Positions 1 through 8,347 of a stretch of DNA of 64,000 nt are shown here, piece after piece. The stretch's first letter is position 1; the number at the start of each line of letters is the position of its first letter. This stretch comes from Rhodanobacter sp. A1T4. GTDB lineage: Bacteria; Pseudomonadota; Gammaproteobacteria; Xanthomonadales; Rhodanobacteraceae. A model generated the notes under the pieces. The model did no database searches, was not told the origin of the DNA, and saw only the letters and a program-made list of their open reading frames with translations. The position numbers and the translations under genes were made by a program. The stretch spans positions 372,001-436,000 of the forward strand of contig NZ_JACHCP010000005.1 in assembly GCF_014207185.1 (NCBI RefSeq), in the 5' to 3' direction.

Positions 1-2519
1 TCGATATTGTCGTTGTTCTGCAGCGCGTGGGTGTAGGTATAGGCAAAGGTGGCGCCCCAGCCGGATTCCTTGGTGTAAGGCTTTTCAGCGGATAGCAGCA
101 CCTGGGTGGTCTTGGTTTCCAGGCCGTTGTTGCCGATGATCAGGCTGCCGAATCCGGGGATGCCGTTGCCCCAGGGCTGGCTGCCGTTCTCCCAGAAGGC
201 ACCGTTTGGATAGCGGTTGCCAAGCGTGAAGACCAGACCGTCATAGCTGCGCACGCTGGCAATCGCGGCACTCGTATTCCAGTCGCCAACCTTGTTGCGC
301 ATGCCGATGCTGATCTGGTCGGAATATGGCGCCTTGAGGTTGTTGGTGATCAGGTCGACTTCTTTGCCAGCGGTTGTTCCAGCGACCAGGCCCTGCAGCG
401 TGGCAATGTTGTAGTAAGCGGGATTCCACGCGTAGCAGGAGTTCTGACCAACGACGCAGGGTTTGTCAGGCGTGTTGAAGTTCAGCGTCGGCTGCGACAA
501 CACCGACTTGGTCTGCTCGACCTGCAGTGATTCATAGAGGTCACGATCGTACGACCGACCGATGCCGCCGAAGATCACATGCGCCTCGTCACCGTTGAGA
601 TCGTAGGAAAAGCCCAGGCGCGGCTGGAACTCGTTTTTCGGCGCGCTGCGATTGCTACCGGTACTGATGTAATCGTTTACATTAACGCCGCCTTTAGCCA
701 GTGTCTGGGCATACGTTTGGCCGGCGGGTGCGTTGGGGTCCTGACTGTTGAAGGCCGCGATCACATTTGCAGGAGTGACATAGTCGAGATAGGAAGGTGT
801 TTTCTCGTAATCCCAGCGGATGCCAAGGTTCAAGGTCAGCTTGTCGTTGACCGCCCAGTCGTCCTGGATATAGGTGCCGAACTGCTTGTCTGAGCTCTTC
901 GCGATCGGACTCAAGCCGGGCGTCGGCGAACCGAACTGCACTTGATACGGAATGCTCTCGGTGCCGTTGTTCTGCGTGACGGCGTAGTTGTAGAGCGCGT
1001 TGCTATCACCGGCATCTTGCGCCGTCAGCTTCACCGCTTTGTACTTCACGCCCATCTTGATGACATGGTCACCATGCCATTCGAAGTCGTTAAAGGTCAG
1101 GTCGTCCTGCAGTGCCGGTCCCTTCTGGCCCTTGTTCTGCTGAGCCGTTGGCGAGTTGCCGGTGAACAGGATGGTCTGGTTCTGGTTCTCCTGCTCTACA
1201 TAGGCGCTGCCATCACCCGTATACAAAGGGGTCGGCGTGTAGAACGCGTTTTCGTAGGTGGCCTGCAGTCGATTGAACCAGCTGTCGGTGCTGTGATCCC
1301 AGCGGATGTCGAAGCGCTTGTCGAAGTTTTTGGTGTTGAGTGCCGCGGTAGCCGCGGTATCGCCGCCAATCCCGCTGATCGAGCTTTCATCACGGTACTT
1401 GCCGCTGATCTCGAAGCGGTCGCGGTCGGTCGGCTCGAAGTCGATCTTGCCGAACCAGTCGTTTTCCTTGAACGGCAGGCTGGCAGGGCCGAGCAGACTC
1501 TGCACGCTTGCCGGCAGCTGGCTGATGTAGGAAGCGTCGCCGGCAGGAACCACGGTGGTCGGGCTATTGAATTCCTTGCCTTCGTACGCGATGAAGAAGT
1601 GTGCCAAGTCCTTCACGATAGGACCGCCCAGATCGAAGCCGTAATCCTTTTCATGTGAGGACGTTTTCTTGTCGGCGGCCTGCTCGGCCGGTGTTTCTGC
1701 GCGCATGGCCGTGTCGGTGAAACTACTGAGTACGTCACCGTGGAATTCATTGGTTCCGGATTTGGTTTCAGCCGTGACCGCGGCGCTCGAAATCTGGTCG
1801 TACTCGGCCTTGTAGTTGGAGGTGATGACCTTGTACTCGCCGACGGCCAGTTGCGGGAACGGATTGCCTTGGCTGGCGTTCTGGCCGGTGATTCCGCCGG
1901 ACAGCACATAATTTTTCTGACCGACGCCGTCGATATACACGTTGATCGCGCTGCTGGCCTGGGCGCCAGCACGCAGGCTGGTGGTGCCGTCCGCGCTCCG
2001 GGTGAACACCATGCCTGGCACGACGTCGGCAAATTCGAGGAAATTACGCGAAGCCTGCGGTGTGGTGTTGATCTGGTGCAGCGAGACCGTGGTACCCACT
2101 TCGGACGTCTTCACTTCACGCAGATCGGTCGCGGAAACCGTCACACCATTGAGGTTGGTCGCGTTGGCCACTGATGGCGCTCCCGCCGTTGCAGGCGCGG
2201 CAGTCAAGTCGAGCGTGGCCGTTGAGGCCACGCTTAGCGTGACCGTTCTTTCGGTGCCCGGCCCTGCATCCACTTGATAAGTGCCGGGTGGCAAGCCAAC
2301 CAGGGCGTAACTGCCATCGGTACTGGCTTTGGTGCGTCGCACGGCACCGGTGGAGATTTGCTTGGCGGTTATCACGGCGCTGGCGGCGGCGTGCCCTCGC
2401 AGATTGGCGTCGGCGCTGGCGGCGACCGAAATATTTGGAGTACCTGCAGCAACCGCTGCCACTGATGCAGTGATGAGGCTGGCGAGCAATTTCTTTTTGA
2501 AGCGTGTTGACGTTTTCAT
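1..2519 (-). CDS. Oar-like TonB-dependent receptor (3' end beyond window)
   Basis: This is an outer-membrane receptor for active uptake of a bulky substrate, probably an oligosaccharide given its neighbours. The minus-strand frame is open from the ATG at 2519 to the window edge (839 codons), so the C-terminal barrel end is missing. Residues 1-33 look like a signal peptide ending in a VAA-type cleavage region. Residues 35-95 resemble a carboxypeptidase-regulatory-like beta-sandwich (DGSYALVGLPPGTYQVDAG), followed by a plug domain (VYIDGVGQKNYVLSGGITG) and barrel strands such as LTLNLGIRWDYEKTPSY. That order is typical of Oar-type receptors in Xanthomonadales. A strong ribosome-binding site (GGGGAGGGG) precedes the start. 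The LacI gene ends 31 bp upstream on the same strand, so the two are probably co-transcribed and under the operator at 3628. The substrate is inferred from the nearby beta-glucosidase, not shown. Confidence 0.9.
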   Translation of the reverse strand, partial: MKTSTRFKKKLLASLITASVAAVAAGTPNISVAASADANLRGHAAASAVITAKQISTGAVRRTKASTDGSYALVGLPPGTYQVDAGPGTERTVTLSVASTATLDLTAAPATAGAPSVANATNLNGVTVSATDLREVKTSEVGTTVSLHQINTTPQASRNFLEFADVVPGMVFTRSADGTTSLRAGAQASSAINVYIDGVGQKNYVLSGGITGQNASQGNPFPQLAVGEYKVITSNYKAEYDQISSAAVTAETKSGTNEFHGDVLSSFTDTAMRAETPAEQAADKKTSSHEKDYGFDLGGPIVKDLAHFFIAYEGKEFNSPTTVVPAGDASYISQLPASVQSLLGPASLPFKENDWFGKIDFEPTDRDRFEISGKYRDESSISGIGGDTAATAALNTKNFDKRFDIRWDHSTDSWFNRLQATYENAFYTPTPLYTGDGSAYVEQENQNQTILFTGNSPTAQQNKGQKGPALQDDLTFNDFEWHGDHVIKMGVKYKAVKLTAQDAGDSNALYNYAVTQNNGTESIPYQVQFGSPTPGLSPIAKSSDKQFGTYIQDDWAVNDKLTLNLGIRWDYEKTPSYLDYVTPANVIAAFNSQDPNAPAGQTYAQTLAKGGVNVNDYISTGSNRSAPKNEFQPRLGFSYDLNGDEAHVIFGGIGRSYDRDLYESLQVEQTKSVLSQPTLNFNTPDKPCVVGQNSCYAWNPAYYNIATLQGLVAGTTAGKEVDLITNNLKAPYSDQISIGMRNKVGDWNTSAAIASVRSYDGLVFTLGNRYPNGAFWENGSQPWGNGIPGFGSLIIGNNGLETKTTQVLLSAEKPYTKESGWGATFAYTYTHALQNNDNI

Positions 2520-2550
2520 GATTCCCCTCCCCGGGCAATTTTTTGACTTG

Positions 2551-3585
2551 CTAACTCAGACTTTTCTTGTGGGACGCTGCGACACGGCTGGCACCGCAGG
2601 TTTCGCGCACAATGATTTCGCAGCCGAAAGCAGGCCGGACGGCGACTTGGTGATCAGGGTTTTCAAGGATTGTGGCCACGCTCTCGAGCGCGCTGCGCCC
2701 AAGATCGACGATGCGTACACGCACTGTGCTGAGCGGTGGCGAGACATAACGCGCTACTGGAATATCATCGAAGCCGGCCAGCGCGATGTCTTGCGGCATG
2801 CGCAGGCCAGCTTCGCGGAAGGCATGCATGCAGCCGACCGCCATCATGTCGTTGGCGGCGAATACGGCGCTCGGCCGTTTCTTCTGTGCCAGCAGTTCTT
2901 GCCCGGCGCGATAGCCGGCTTCCTCAGTGAAGTCACCGGCAACGACGTTCGGAGCAATTTTTGAAGCGAATTTCGCCATTGCTGCGCGATAGCCTTTTTC
3001 ACGCTGCTGCGCGTCGAAGTTGTTTTCCGGGCCGGCGATAAACGCAACGTTCTTGTGGCCCACGTCGAGCAGGTGCTTAACCATCGCGCGCGCGCAGGCA
3101 TAATTGTCGACGTTGATGACGCCGTAGGCCTTGTTTTTCACCGCGCTGTTGATCAGCACGGTGGGCAGGCCTTCGGGCAGGTTGGCGCGCAGAAAGGCAT
3201 CGTCGACATGTGCCGACATGATCAGCATGCCGTCGACGCGGCCCTGCATTGCGCGCAGCGCGGCAGCGGCATCGTCGGAACTGTCGTGGGAGCTGGAAAC
3301 CAGCAGATGCAGGCCGCGCGCGCGCGCGGCCAGATCGATGCCTCGAATCAGTTCGGAAAAGAATTCGCCGTATAAGTCGGGCAACAACGCACCAATGGTA
3401 TTGGTGCGCCGGGTGATCAGCATGCGGGCTGCCGCATGGGGGATGTAGCGCAGGCGGCTGGCCACTTCGCGAATGCGCTGGCCGGTCTCGGCAGTGACGC
3501 CGCTGCCGCCATTCAAGGCGCGCGATACCGAGGCCACGGACACATTGGCTTCGCGCGCAACATCTTTGATGGTAATTGTTGCCAT
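2551..3585 (-). CDS. LacI-family transcriptional regulator
   Basis: A sugar-responsive repressor of 344 residues, the usual LacI/GalR length. Residues 4-26 form the helix-turn-helix (TIKDVAREANVSVASVSRAL), followed by a hinge-helix region around residues 50-60 (AARMLITRRTNTIG) and a periplasmic-binding-protein-like effector domain with the typical GFDDIPVARYVSPPLSTVR segment near residue 275. It lies 31 bp upstream of the TonB-dependent receptor on the same strand. A LacI-type operator sits about 45 bp before its start, so autoregulation and control of the receptor are likely. A near-identical operator in front of the GH1 beta-glucosidase makes that gene a second probable target. The inducer cannot be read from the sequence; a beta-glucoside is the best guess. 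Confidence 0.92.
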   Translation of the reverse strand: MATITIKDVAREANVSVASVSRALNGGSGVTAETGQRIREVASRLRYIPHAAARMLITRRTNTIGALLPDLYGEFFSELIRGIDLAARARGLHLLVSSSHDSSDDAAAALRAMQGRVDGMLIMSAHVDDAFLRANLPEGLPTVLINSAVKNKAYGVINVDNYACARAMVKHLLDVGHKNVAFIAGPENNFDAQQREKGYRAAMAKFASKIAPNVVAGDFTEEAGYRAGQELLAQKKRPSAVFAANDMMAVGCMHAFREAGLRMPQDIALAGFDDIPVARYVSPPLSTVRVRIVDLGRSALESVATILENPDHQVAVRPAFGCEIIVRETCGASRVAASHKKSLS

Positions 3586-4192
3586 GACAAGGTTCTTGAA
3601 CGCCCGAAATCCCCTAGTGGCGCGAACGTAAACGTTTTCATGGCGGCTTGTAAAGTGTTTGCAAAACCAAGATTTGTTGCGCCGCAGAAGGATTTTCCCT
3701 ACGCGCCGACGACTTTGCAGGAAAACTGCGGGATAACGCTAAATATTAGGTTTGATTTGCAAAAACGCCAGTGCGGCTTCGCAGCATTTGCTATTCGCCC
3801 TTAACGAACGCAGGAACACCTGATTGGCGTATTTACGATGCGTGGAGAGGGTATGCAGCGGCGGTGGTTTTATCGTGATTTTCAGAAAGCGTCACATTGG
3901 GGGCTTTGGCAGGGTCTATGCATCCGACTGCAAGTCATACGACCGCGCGCACTTTTTCGCTCTCTGCGGGTCTCTTGGCCCGACCTGTTAGGACGCATTA
4001 GTCGCTATCCAGGCCAAAGTAGTCACAAAGGTACGGTGGAAGCGACCTGTAATCGAGTAGGTGTTCAATGCGCGAAAGGGGTTGTTAAAAATTCGGTTTT
4101 GTCGTTAAATCTAGGTTAATATTTGAACAGTCAATCGACTGTACTCTTAACTTCCTGAAAATAATTAAGAAAAACCAGCCAAGTAGCTGTTT
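3586..4192. other. Intergenic region holding the lacI promoter side and the SPFH-gene promoter side
   Basis: This 607-bp gap lies between divergent genes. It contains the LacI-type operator at 3628-3641. The part next to the SPFH gene (about 4080-4190) is clearly AT-rich and includes TTAATATTT at 4116-4124, a reasonable place for a promoter, but I cannot pair a convincing -35 with a -10. A 93-codon frame at 3838-4119 has no recognisable domain or ribosome-binding site, and I do not call it a gene. Confidence 0.6.
3628..3641. promoter_or_regulatory. LacI-family operator upstream of lacI-receptor operon
   Basis: GTAAACGTTTTCAT matches the family consensus (a palindrome centred on CG, of the TGTAAACGTTTACA type) and agrees at 12 of 14 positions with the site at 7065-7078. 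It lies 43-56 bp upstream of the LacI start codon, a normal position for repression. Confidence 0.7.
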
Positions 4193-4660
4193 GTGAACAT
4201 TATGTTGACTTTATTGATCATCTTTGCCGTTTTCCTCGCCGCGCTGTTTGCCAGCGCGATCAAGCGTGTGCCGTCAGGTCAGGTCTACAGTCTTTACCGC
4301 CAGGGAAAGCCGGTGCGCCTGCTGCAGCCGGGTGTCCATATGGTGTTGCCGCTGCTGGAGCGGGTTGCCAACAAGATCAATCTTTCCGGTCAGGTGCTGC
4401 GCTTCGAAGAGCCGATGGCTGACGCACGCGAGGTTACAGGCACGGTTTACTGGCAGGTGCTGGAGCCGGAGCGCGCCGACGCGGTGTTCGATCACGTCGA
4501 TCAGCTGATTCGTCGCAGCACCCATGAAGCGCTGTGCGCCGAAGGCGAAGTTGCGTATGCCGATCGCCACCTTTTGGGCACGCACATGAAGCAGTCGTTG
4601 AACCAGGCCCTGCGCGAGCGCGGCATGATGGTGACGCGGGTCGAACTGGACGCGGCCTGA
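4193..4660 (+). CDS. Short SPFH/Band-7 (slipin-like) membrane protein
   Basis: A 155-residue protein with one N-terminal membrane segment (about residues 4-22, LTLLIIFAVFLAALFASAI) followed by a truncated-looking SPFH/Band-7 domain: VPSGQVYSLYRQGKPVRLLQPGVHMVLPLLERV and later MKQSLNQALRERGMMVTRVEL. Slipins and stomatins are normally 250 residues or more, so this one lacks the coiled-coil C-terminal part. Such proteins scaffold membrane microdomains or partner with NfeD-type proteases, but no NfeD gene is adjacent. The start is taken at a GTG, with an in-frame ATG three codons later; neither has a clear ribosome-binding site. A good terminator follows at 4727. Membrane association is well supported; the role is unknown. 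Confidence 0.75.
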   Translation: MNIMLTLLIIFAVFLAALFASAIKRVPSGQVYSLYRQGKPVRLLQPGVHMVLPLLERVANKINLSGQVLRFEEPMADAREVTGTVYWQVLEPERADAVFDHVDQLIRRSTHEALCAEGEVAYADRHLLGTHMKQSLNQALRERGMMVTRVELDAA

Positions 4661-4726
4661 TCCATCCAACAAGTACCGCATCAGGGCGCCCCAGAGCGTC
4701 GATGCAACAGGGGATTTGAAACCTGC

Positions 4727-4752
4727 AAACCCGCTACGGCGGGTTTTCTTTT
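4727..4752 (+). terminator. Rho-independent terminator after the SPFH gene
   Basis: An 8-bp stem AAACCCGC / GCGGGTTT with a TACG loop is followed by TCTTTT. It lies 67 bp past the SPFH stop codon and before rsmG. Confidence 0.8.
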
Positions 4753-4837
4753 GCGTGACTCTTTTACATGGCCTTTGGCATTACTGGCGTCGGCCGGGGA
4801 TACTTGTGGGCTTACGTACAAGCTGACAGGAATCACG

Positions 4838-5467
4838 ATGACCGCGCGCAATGCCTTGCAGGCCCGACTGGAACAGGGCATTGCCGAGTTGAAGCTGATC
4901 CTGCCGGCTGAGGCCGTACCGCGGCTGCTGGATTATCAGGCGCTGCTGGAACGCTGGAACGCGACCTACAACCTCACCGCCGTGCGCGATCCGGCCGAGA
5001 TGATTACCCGCCATCTGCTCGATTCGCTGGCGATCTTGCCGTACGTGCAGGGTGGCACGGTGGCCGATCTGGGTACCGGACCGGGTTTGCCTGGCATCGT
5101 GTTGGCTATTGCCGTACCGGGGCGGGAAATCCTGCTGGTCGATTCCAACGGCAAGAAGGTGCGCTTTCTGCGCGAGGCGATCCGCGCGCTGAAGCTCGAT
5201 GGCGTGCGTGCGGTGCAGTCGCGGGTGGAGGATGTGCAGGGTCAGTTCGACTGCATTACCGCGCGGGCCTTCGCCAGCTTTGCCGACATGCTGGGTTGGG
5301 GCGGACACCTGCTGGCGCCCGGCGGCATCTGGCTGGCGATGAAGGGCAAGCAGTCCGAGGACGAGCTATCGGGTGTGCCGACGACCTTTGTCGTGCGCGA
5401 AACGCATGTGTTGACGGTACCGGGTCTGGATGCCGAGCGTCGTCTGGTAGTGCTCGGTCACGCTTGA
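4838..5467 (+). CDS. rsmG: 16S rRNA (guanine-527 N7)-methyltransferase RsmG (GidB)
   Basis: This cytoplasmic enzyme methylates G527 of 16S rRNA with S-adenosylmethionine. The 209-residue length is normal. Visible family features are LLERWNATYNLTAVRDP near the N-terminus, HLLDSLAILP, the SAM-binding VADLGTGPGLPGIVLA, and ITARAFASFADML in the catalytic half. The frame is open further upstream (to 4751), but the ATG at 4838 has GACAGGA about 7 bases ahead and gives the usual N-terminus MTARNAL, so I chose it. In many bacteria gidB sits directly beside parAB. Here a beta-glucosidase and an ATPase gene separate it from parA. A palindromic repeat begins at the base after its stop codon. Confidence 0.95.
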   Translation: MTARNALQARLEQGIAELKLILPAEAVPRLLDYQALLERWNATYNLTAVRDPAEMITRHLLDSLAILPYVQGGTVADLGTGPGLPGIVLAIAVPGREILLVDSNGKKVRFLREAIRALKLDGVRAVQSRVEDVQGQFDCITARAFASFADMLGWGGHLLAPGGIWLAMKGKQSEDELSGVPTTFVVRETHVLTVPGLDAERRLVVLGHA

Positions 5468-5609
5468 GGGAACCTCTAAAAACCTACTGCGCTCGGTAAT
5501 TTGCGCGCCGGCGGTGCTCGGAAGCCTCACATACCCCCATGTATGCTCCGGTTCCTGCGCGCCGGCGACGCACTTGTCTCTTCGCGCGCTACGGTTTTTA
5601 GAGGTTCCC
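5468..5609. repeat. Palindromic intergenic repeat, copy 1
   Basis: The element is bounded by perfect 17-base inverted arms: GGGAACCTCTAAAAACC at 5468-5484 and its complement at 5593-5609. The interior is also imperfectly self-complementary around about 5540 (CATAC / GTATG), and GCGCGCCGGCG occurs at 5503-5513 and again at 5557-5567. The inner parts of both ends (5477-5498 and 5586-5600) recur exactly, inverted, in the element at 40951-41025. It starts immediately after the rsmG stop codon, so it may also end transcription there. No coding capacity is seen; a REP- or MITE-like non-autonomous element is the likely class. Confidence 0.85.
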
Positions 5610-5633
5610 TTGATAGCCGTGAATCCTGAAAGA

Positions 5634-5660
5634 ACCTGATCGCGCGAGTCGCGATCAGGT
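5634..5660 (-). terminator. Hairpin downstream of the GH1 gene
   Basis: An 11-bp perfect stem (ACCTGATCGCG / CGCGATCAGGT, loop of 5) lies 9 bp past the beta-glucosidase stop. On the minus strand it is followed by TCTTTC, a weak uridine tract, so it is a probable terminator. Confidence 0.6.
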
Positions 5661-5668
5661 CTGCAGAC

Positions 5669-7024
5669 TTACGCCTCGTGCAGCACAGCGCCGTTGCTTT
5701 CGATCACCTTGGCATAAAGCTTGGCGGTGGCCTTGGCGGTGCGTTTCTGGGTGGCGAAATCGACGTGGTACAGCCCGAACCGCTTGGAGAAACCCAGCGA
5801 CCACTCGAGGTTGTCCATCAGCGACCATGCGTAATAGCCCTTGATATTGACGCCCGCCTCGATCGCTTTGTGTACGGCGCCGAGGTGCTTGCGCAGGTAG
5901 TTGGTACGCAGCGGATCGTCCAACACGCCGCCTTCGGCCACCGGCGGATCGTAGAAGGCCGAGCCGTTTTCGGTGATATACAGCGGAATGTCGCCGTAGC
6001 GGTGCTTGAACCAGGTCAGGGTGTCGGTCAGGCCCTGCTCGTACACTTCCCAACCGGTTTCGGTATAGGTCTTGTTTGGCTGACGTACCGGCACGGCCTT
6101 CAACGGATACGCGTCCGCATCGTGCTTCACCACGGCGCGGGTGTAGTAGTTGATGCCGACGAAATCGACCTTCTGATGGGTCAGTTTGAAATCATCTTCC
6201 GGAAAATCCGGCCACGCATCGCCGAAGATTTCCTTCAGCTGCGGCGGATAGCTGCCCAGCAACGCCGGATCGGCGAACTGCTTGTTCATATAGGCATGGG
6301 CGCGCTGGGTTGCAGCCAGGTCCTCGGCGCTGTCCGACGCGGGATATTTCGGCTCGATGTTGAACACCACGCCGATCTCGTGCTTGCCGTGCGCGCGATA
6401 GGCCTGGATGCCGGCGCCGCTGGCGCGCATCAGATTGTGTGCGGCAATCGGCGCCTCGTACTTGCTGCGATGGCCGGGCGCCAGCGCGCCGTGCAGGTAG
6501 CCGCCGTCGGTGACCACCCAAGGCTCGTTGAGCGTAGCCCAGCGCGGTACGCGATCATCGAGCGCCTTGAACATCACTTCGGCGTAGTCGGCAAACCAGT
6601 GCGCGATGTCCCGATTGAGCCAGCCGCCGCGATCGTCCAGCGCGGCCGGTAGATCCCAGTGAAACAGCGTCGCGTTGGGCACAATGCCGTTTTCCAGCAG
6701 CTCGTCGACCAGCCGCGAATAGAAATCCAGCCCTTTTGCATTGACCCTGCCGGTGCCTTCAGGCAGTACGCGGCCCCAGTTGATGCTGAACCGGTAGCCC
6801 TGCAGGCCGAGTGCGCGCATCAGCTGCACGTCGTCCTTGTAGCGGTTGTAGTGATCGCAGGCGATGTCGCCAGTGTCGCCGTTGGACATCATGCCCGGCG
6901 TGTGCGCGAAGCGCTGCCAGATGCTGGGGCCGGCGCCATCAGCCAGCGGTGAACCTTCGATCTGGTAGGCCGAGGTAGCGGCCCCCCAATGGAAACCCTC
7001 GGGAAAACGAAAACGGCCAGTCAT
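5669..7024 (-). CDS. GH1 beta-glucosidase
   Basis: A cytoplasmic family-1 glycoside hydrolase that removes terminal beta-linked glucose from beta-glucosides. The 451-residue length is typical. The N-terminal signature FRFPEGFHWGAATSAYQIEG is present. The acid/base is Glu167 in TLNEPW and the nucleophile is Glu352 in LYITENGS; the WSLMDNLEW segment near the C-terminus is the aglycone/glycone site. No signal peptide is seen, so its substrate must be imported. It is transcribed divergently from the UgpC-like ATPase gene; the 142-bp gap contains a LacI-type operator 41-54 bp before its start. Together with the LacI and TonB-receptor genes 2-4 kb away it probably forms one regulon for beta-glucoside or cello-oligosaccharide use. 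Confidence 0.95.
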   Translation of the reverse strand: MTGRFRFPEGFHWGAATSAYQIEGSPLADGAGPSIWQRFAHTPGMMSNGDTGDIACDHYNRYKDDVQLMRALGLQGYRFSINWGRVLPEGTGRVNAKGLDFYSRLVDELLENGIVPNATLFHWDLPAALDDRGGWLNRDIAHWFADYAEVMFKALDDRVPRWATLNEPWVVTDGGYLHGALAPGHRSKYEAPIAAHNLMRASGAGIQAYRAHGKHEIGVVFNIEPKYPASDSAEDLAATQRAHAYMNKQFADPALLGSYPPQLKEIFGDAWPDFPEDDFKLTHQKVDFVGINYYTRAVVKHDADAYPLKAVPVRQPNKTYTETGWEVYEQGLTDTLTWFKHRYGDIPLYITENGSAFYDPPVAEGGVLDDPLRTNYLRKHLGAVHKAIEAGVNIKGYYAWSLMDNLEWSLGFSKRFGLYHVDFATQKRTAKATAKLYAKVIESNGAVLHEA

Positions 7025-7062
7025 GGAGCTTCCTGCGATAGAGAACGTGTGATGAAGGCTTG

Positions 7063-7078
7063 ATGTAAACGATTACAT
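7063..7078. promoter_or_regulatory. LacI-family operator between the GH1 and UgpC-like genes
   Basis: ATGTAAACGATTACAT is a near-perfect 16-base palindrome centred on CG, the LacI/GalR operator form. Its core 7065-7078 matches the site in front of the lacI gene at 12 of 14 bases. The position fits control of the GH1 gene and possibly of the divergent ATPase gene. Confidence 0.8.
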
Positions 7079-7166
7079 TGGCAGAATAGCCGAATGCTCC
7101 GCCGATGTGCAGACACCTGCATGCGCCGGAAGACGGCCAACGTGGCCCACTTCACAGGAAACGCCC

Positions 7167-8258
7167 ATGGCCACCGTTCGTCTGGATCAGCTGCGCAAGG
7201 TCTACCCCGGCGGGCACGTCGGTGTGGCTGGGGCCAGCTTCGACATCGCCGATGGCGAGCTGCTGGTGCTGGTGGGGCCATCCGGCTGCGGCAAGACCAC
7301 CTTGCTGCGGATGATCGCCGGGCTGGAGTCGATCAGCGGTGGCACGCTCAGTATCGACGGCCGGGTGGTCAACGCCGTGGAGCCGAAGGATCGCGACATT
7401 GCGATGGTGTTCCAGAATTACGCGCTCTATCCACACATGACCGTGGCGGAAAACCTGGCCTTCGGTCTGAAACTGCGCGGCCAGTCGAAAACCGAGATCG
7501 ACCGCCGCGTACGTGAGGCCGCCAAAACGCTGGAGCTGGAACCGCGGCTGGAGTCGCGGCCCGGTGCATTGTCCGGCGGCCAGCGGCAGCGCGTGGCGTT
7601 GGGCCGTGCGCTGGTGCGCGATCCGAAGGTGTTTCTGCTTGACGAGCCACTGTCCAATCTCGATGCCAAGTTGCGGTTGACGATGCGGGTGGAGATCGCC
7701 CGGCTGCATCGCCAGCTGAAGGCCACCATGATCTATGTCACCCACGATCAGATTGAGGCGATGACCTTGGGTCAGCGCATCGTGGTGCTCGACGGCGGCG
7801 TGATCCAGCAGATCGACACGCCGATGAATCTGTACGATCGGCCGGCCAACCTCTTCGTCGCCGGCTTCGTCGGCAGCCCCGGCATGAATCTGTTGCGCGG
7901 CACGCTGAAGCTCAGCCAGAGCTGGCGGCTGGCGACCGAACACGGCGAGGTGCTGCTGGGTCGGCCGGCACAAGCTTCTGCCTGGCAGGAGTGGCACGAC
8001 CGCGGGGTGGTACTGGGCATTCGCCCCGAGGACCTGCTTCCCGTCGAGGCCGGCCAAGCGGCCTTGAGTGCGGCCCTCGAAGTGCTCGAACCGGTCGGCA
8101 ACGAAATCTTTCTCAACCTGCGCTACGGCGGTCAGGCACTGGTCTCGCGGGTGTCGCCACGCGCCCTGCCCGAACCCGGCAGCACGGTACCGCTGGGTCT
8201 GGCGGTCGAACGTCTGCACCTGTTCGATCCGCAAACCGGTATGCGTATCGCGGCTTGA
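7167..8258 (+). CDS. UgpC/MsmK/MalK-type sugar ABC transporter ATPase
   Basis: The ATP-hydrolysing subunit of a CUT1-type sugar importer. Over 363 residues the order is: Walker A GPSGCGKTT (37-45), Q-loop VFQNYALYPHMTVAENLAFGL, signature LSGGQRQRVALGRALVR, Walker B VFLLDEPLSNLDAKLR, H-loop YVTHDQIEAMTLG, then a C-terminal MalK/TOBE regulatory region (VLGIRPEDLLPV). The frame is open 20 codons upstream, but the ATG at 7167 has AGGA nine bases ahead and gives the normal family N-terminus. No permease or binding-protein gene is nearby, so it is an orphan and may serve one or more transporters encoded elsewhere, as MsmK does. It is divergent from the GH1 gene with a shared operator. Confidence 0.92.
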   Translation: MATVRLDQLRKVYPGGHVGVAGASFDIADGELLVLVGPSGCGKTTLLRMIAGLESISGGTLSIDGRVVNAVEPKDRDIAMVFQNYALYPHMTVAENLAFGLKLRGQSKTEIDRRVREAAKTLELEPRLESRPGALSGGQRQRVALGRALVRDPKVFLLDEPLSNLDAKLRLTMRVEIARLHRQLKATMIYVTHDQIEAMTLGQRIVVLDGGVIQQIDTPMNLYDRPANLFVAGFVGSPGMNLLRGTLKLSQSWRLATEHGEVLLGRPAQASAWQEWHDRGVVLGIRPEDLLPVEAGQAALSAALEVLEPVGNEIFLNLRYGGQALVSRVSPRALPEPGSTVPLGLAVERLHLFDPQTGMRIAA

Positions 8259-8347
8259 GTCGCTCGGGTACTCGTGGCGGTGCCAGCGCACCGGGCGAGT
8301 CGACGCATTACACTAGCCCTCTTCACGCGTCCGGTAGCTATCCATCC

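Noticed and set aside
3838-4119. 93-codon plus-strand frame between lacI and the SPFH gene
   Set aside because: No ribosome-binding site, no recognisable domain, and composition unlike the coding genes.
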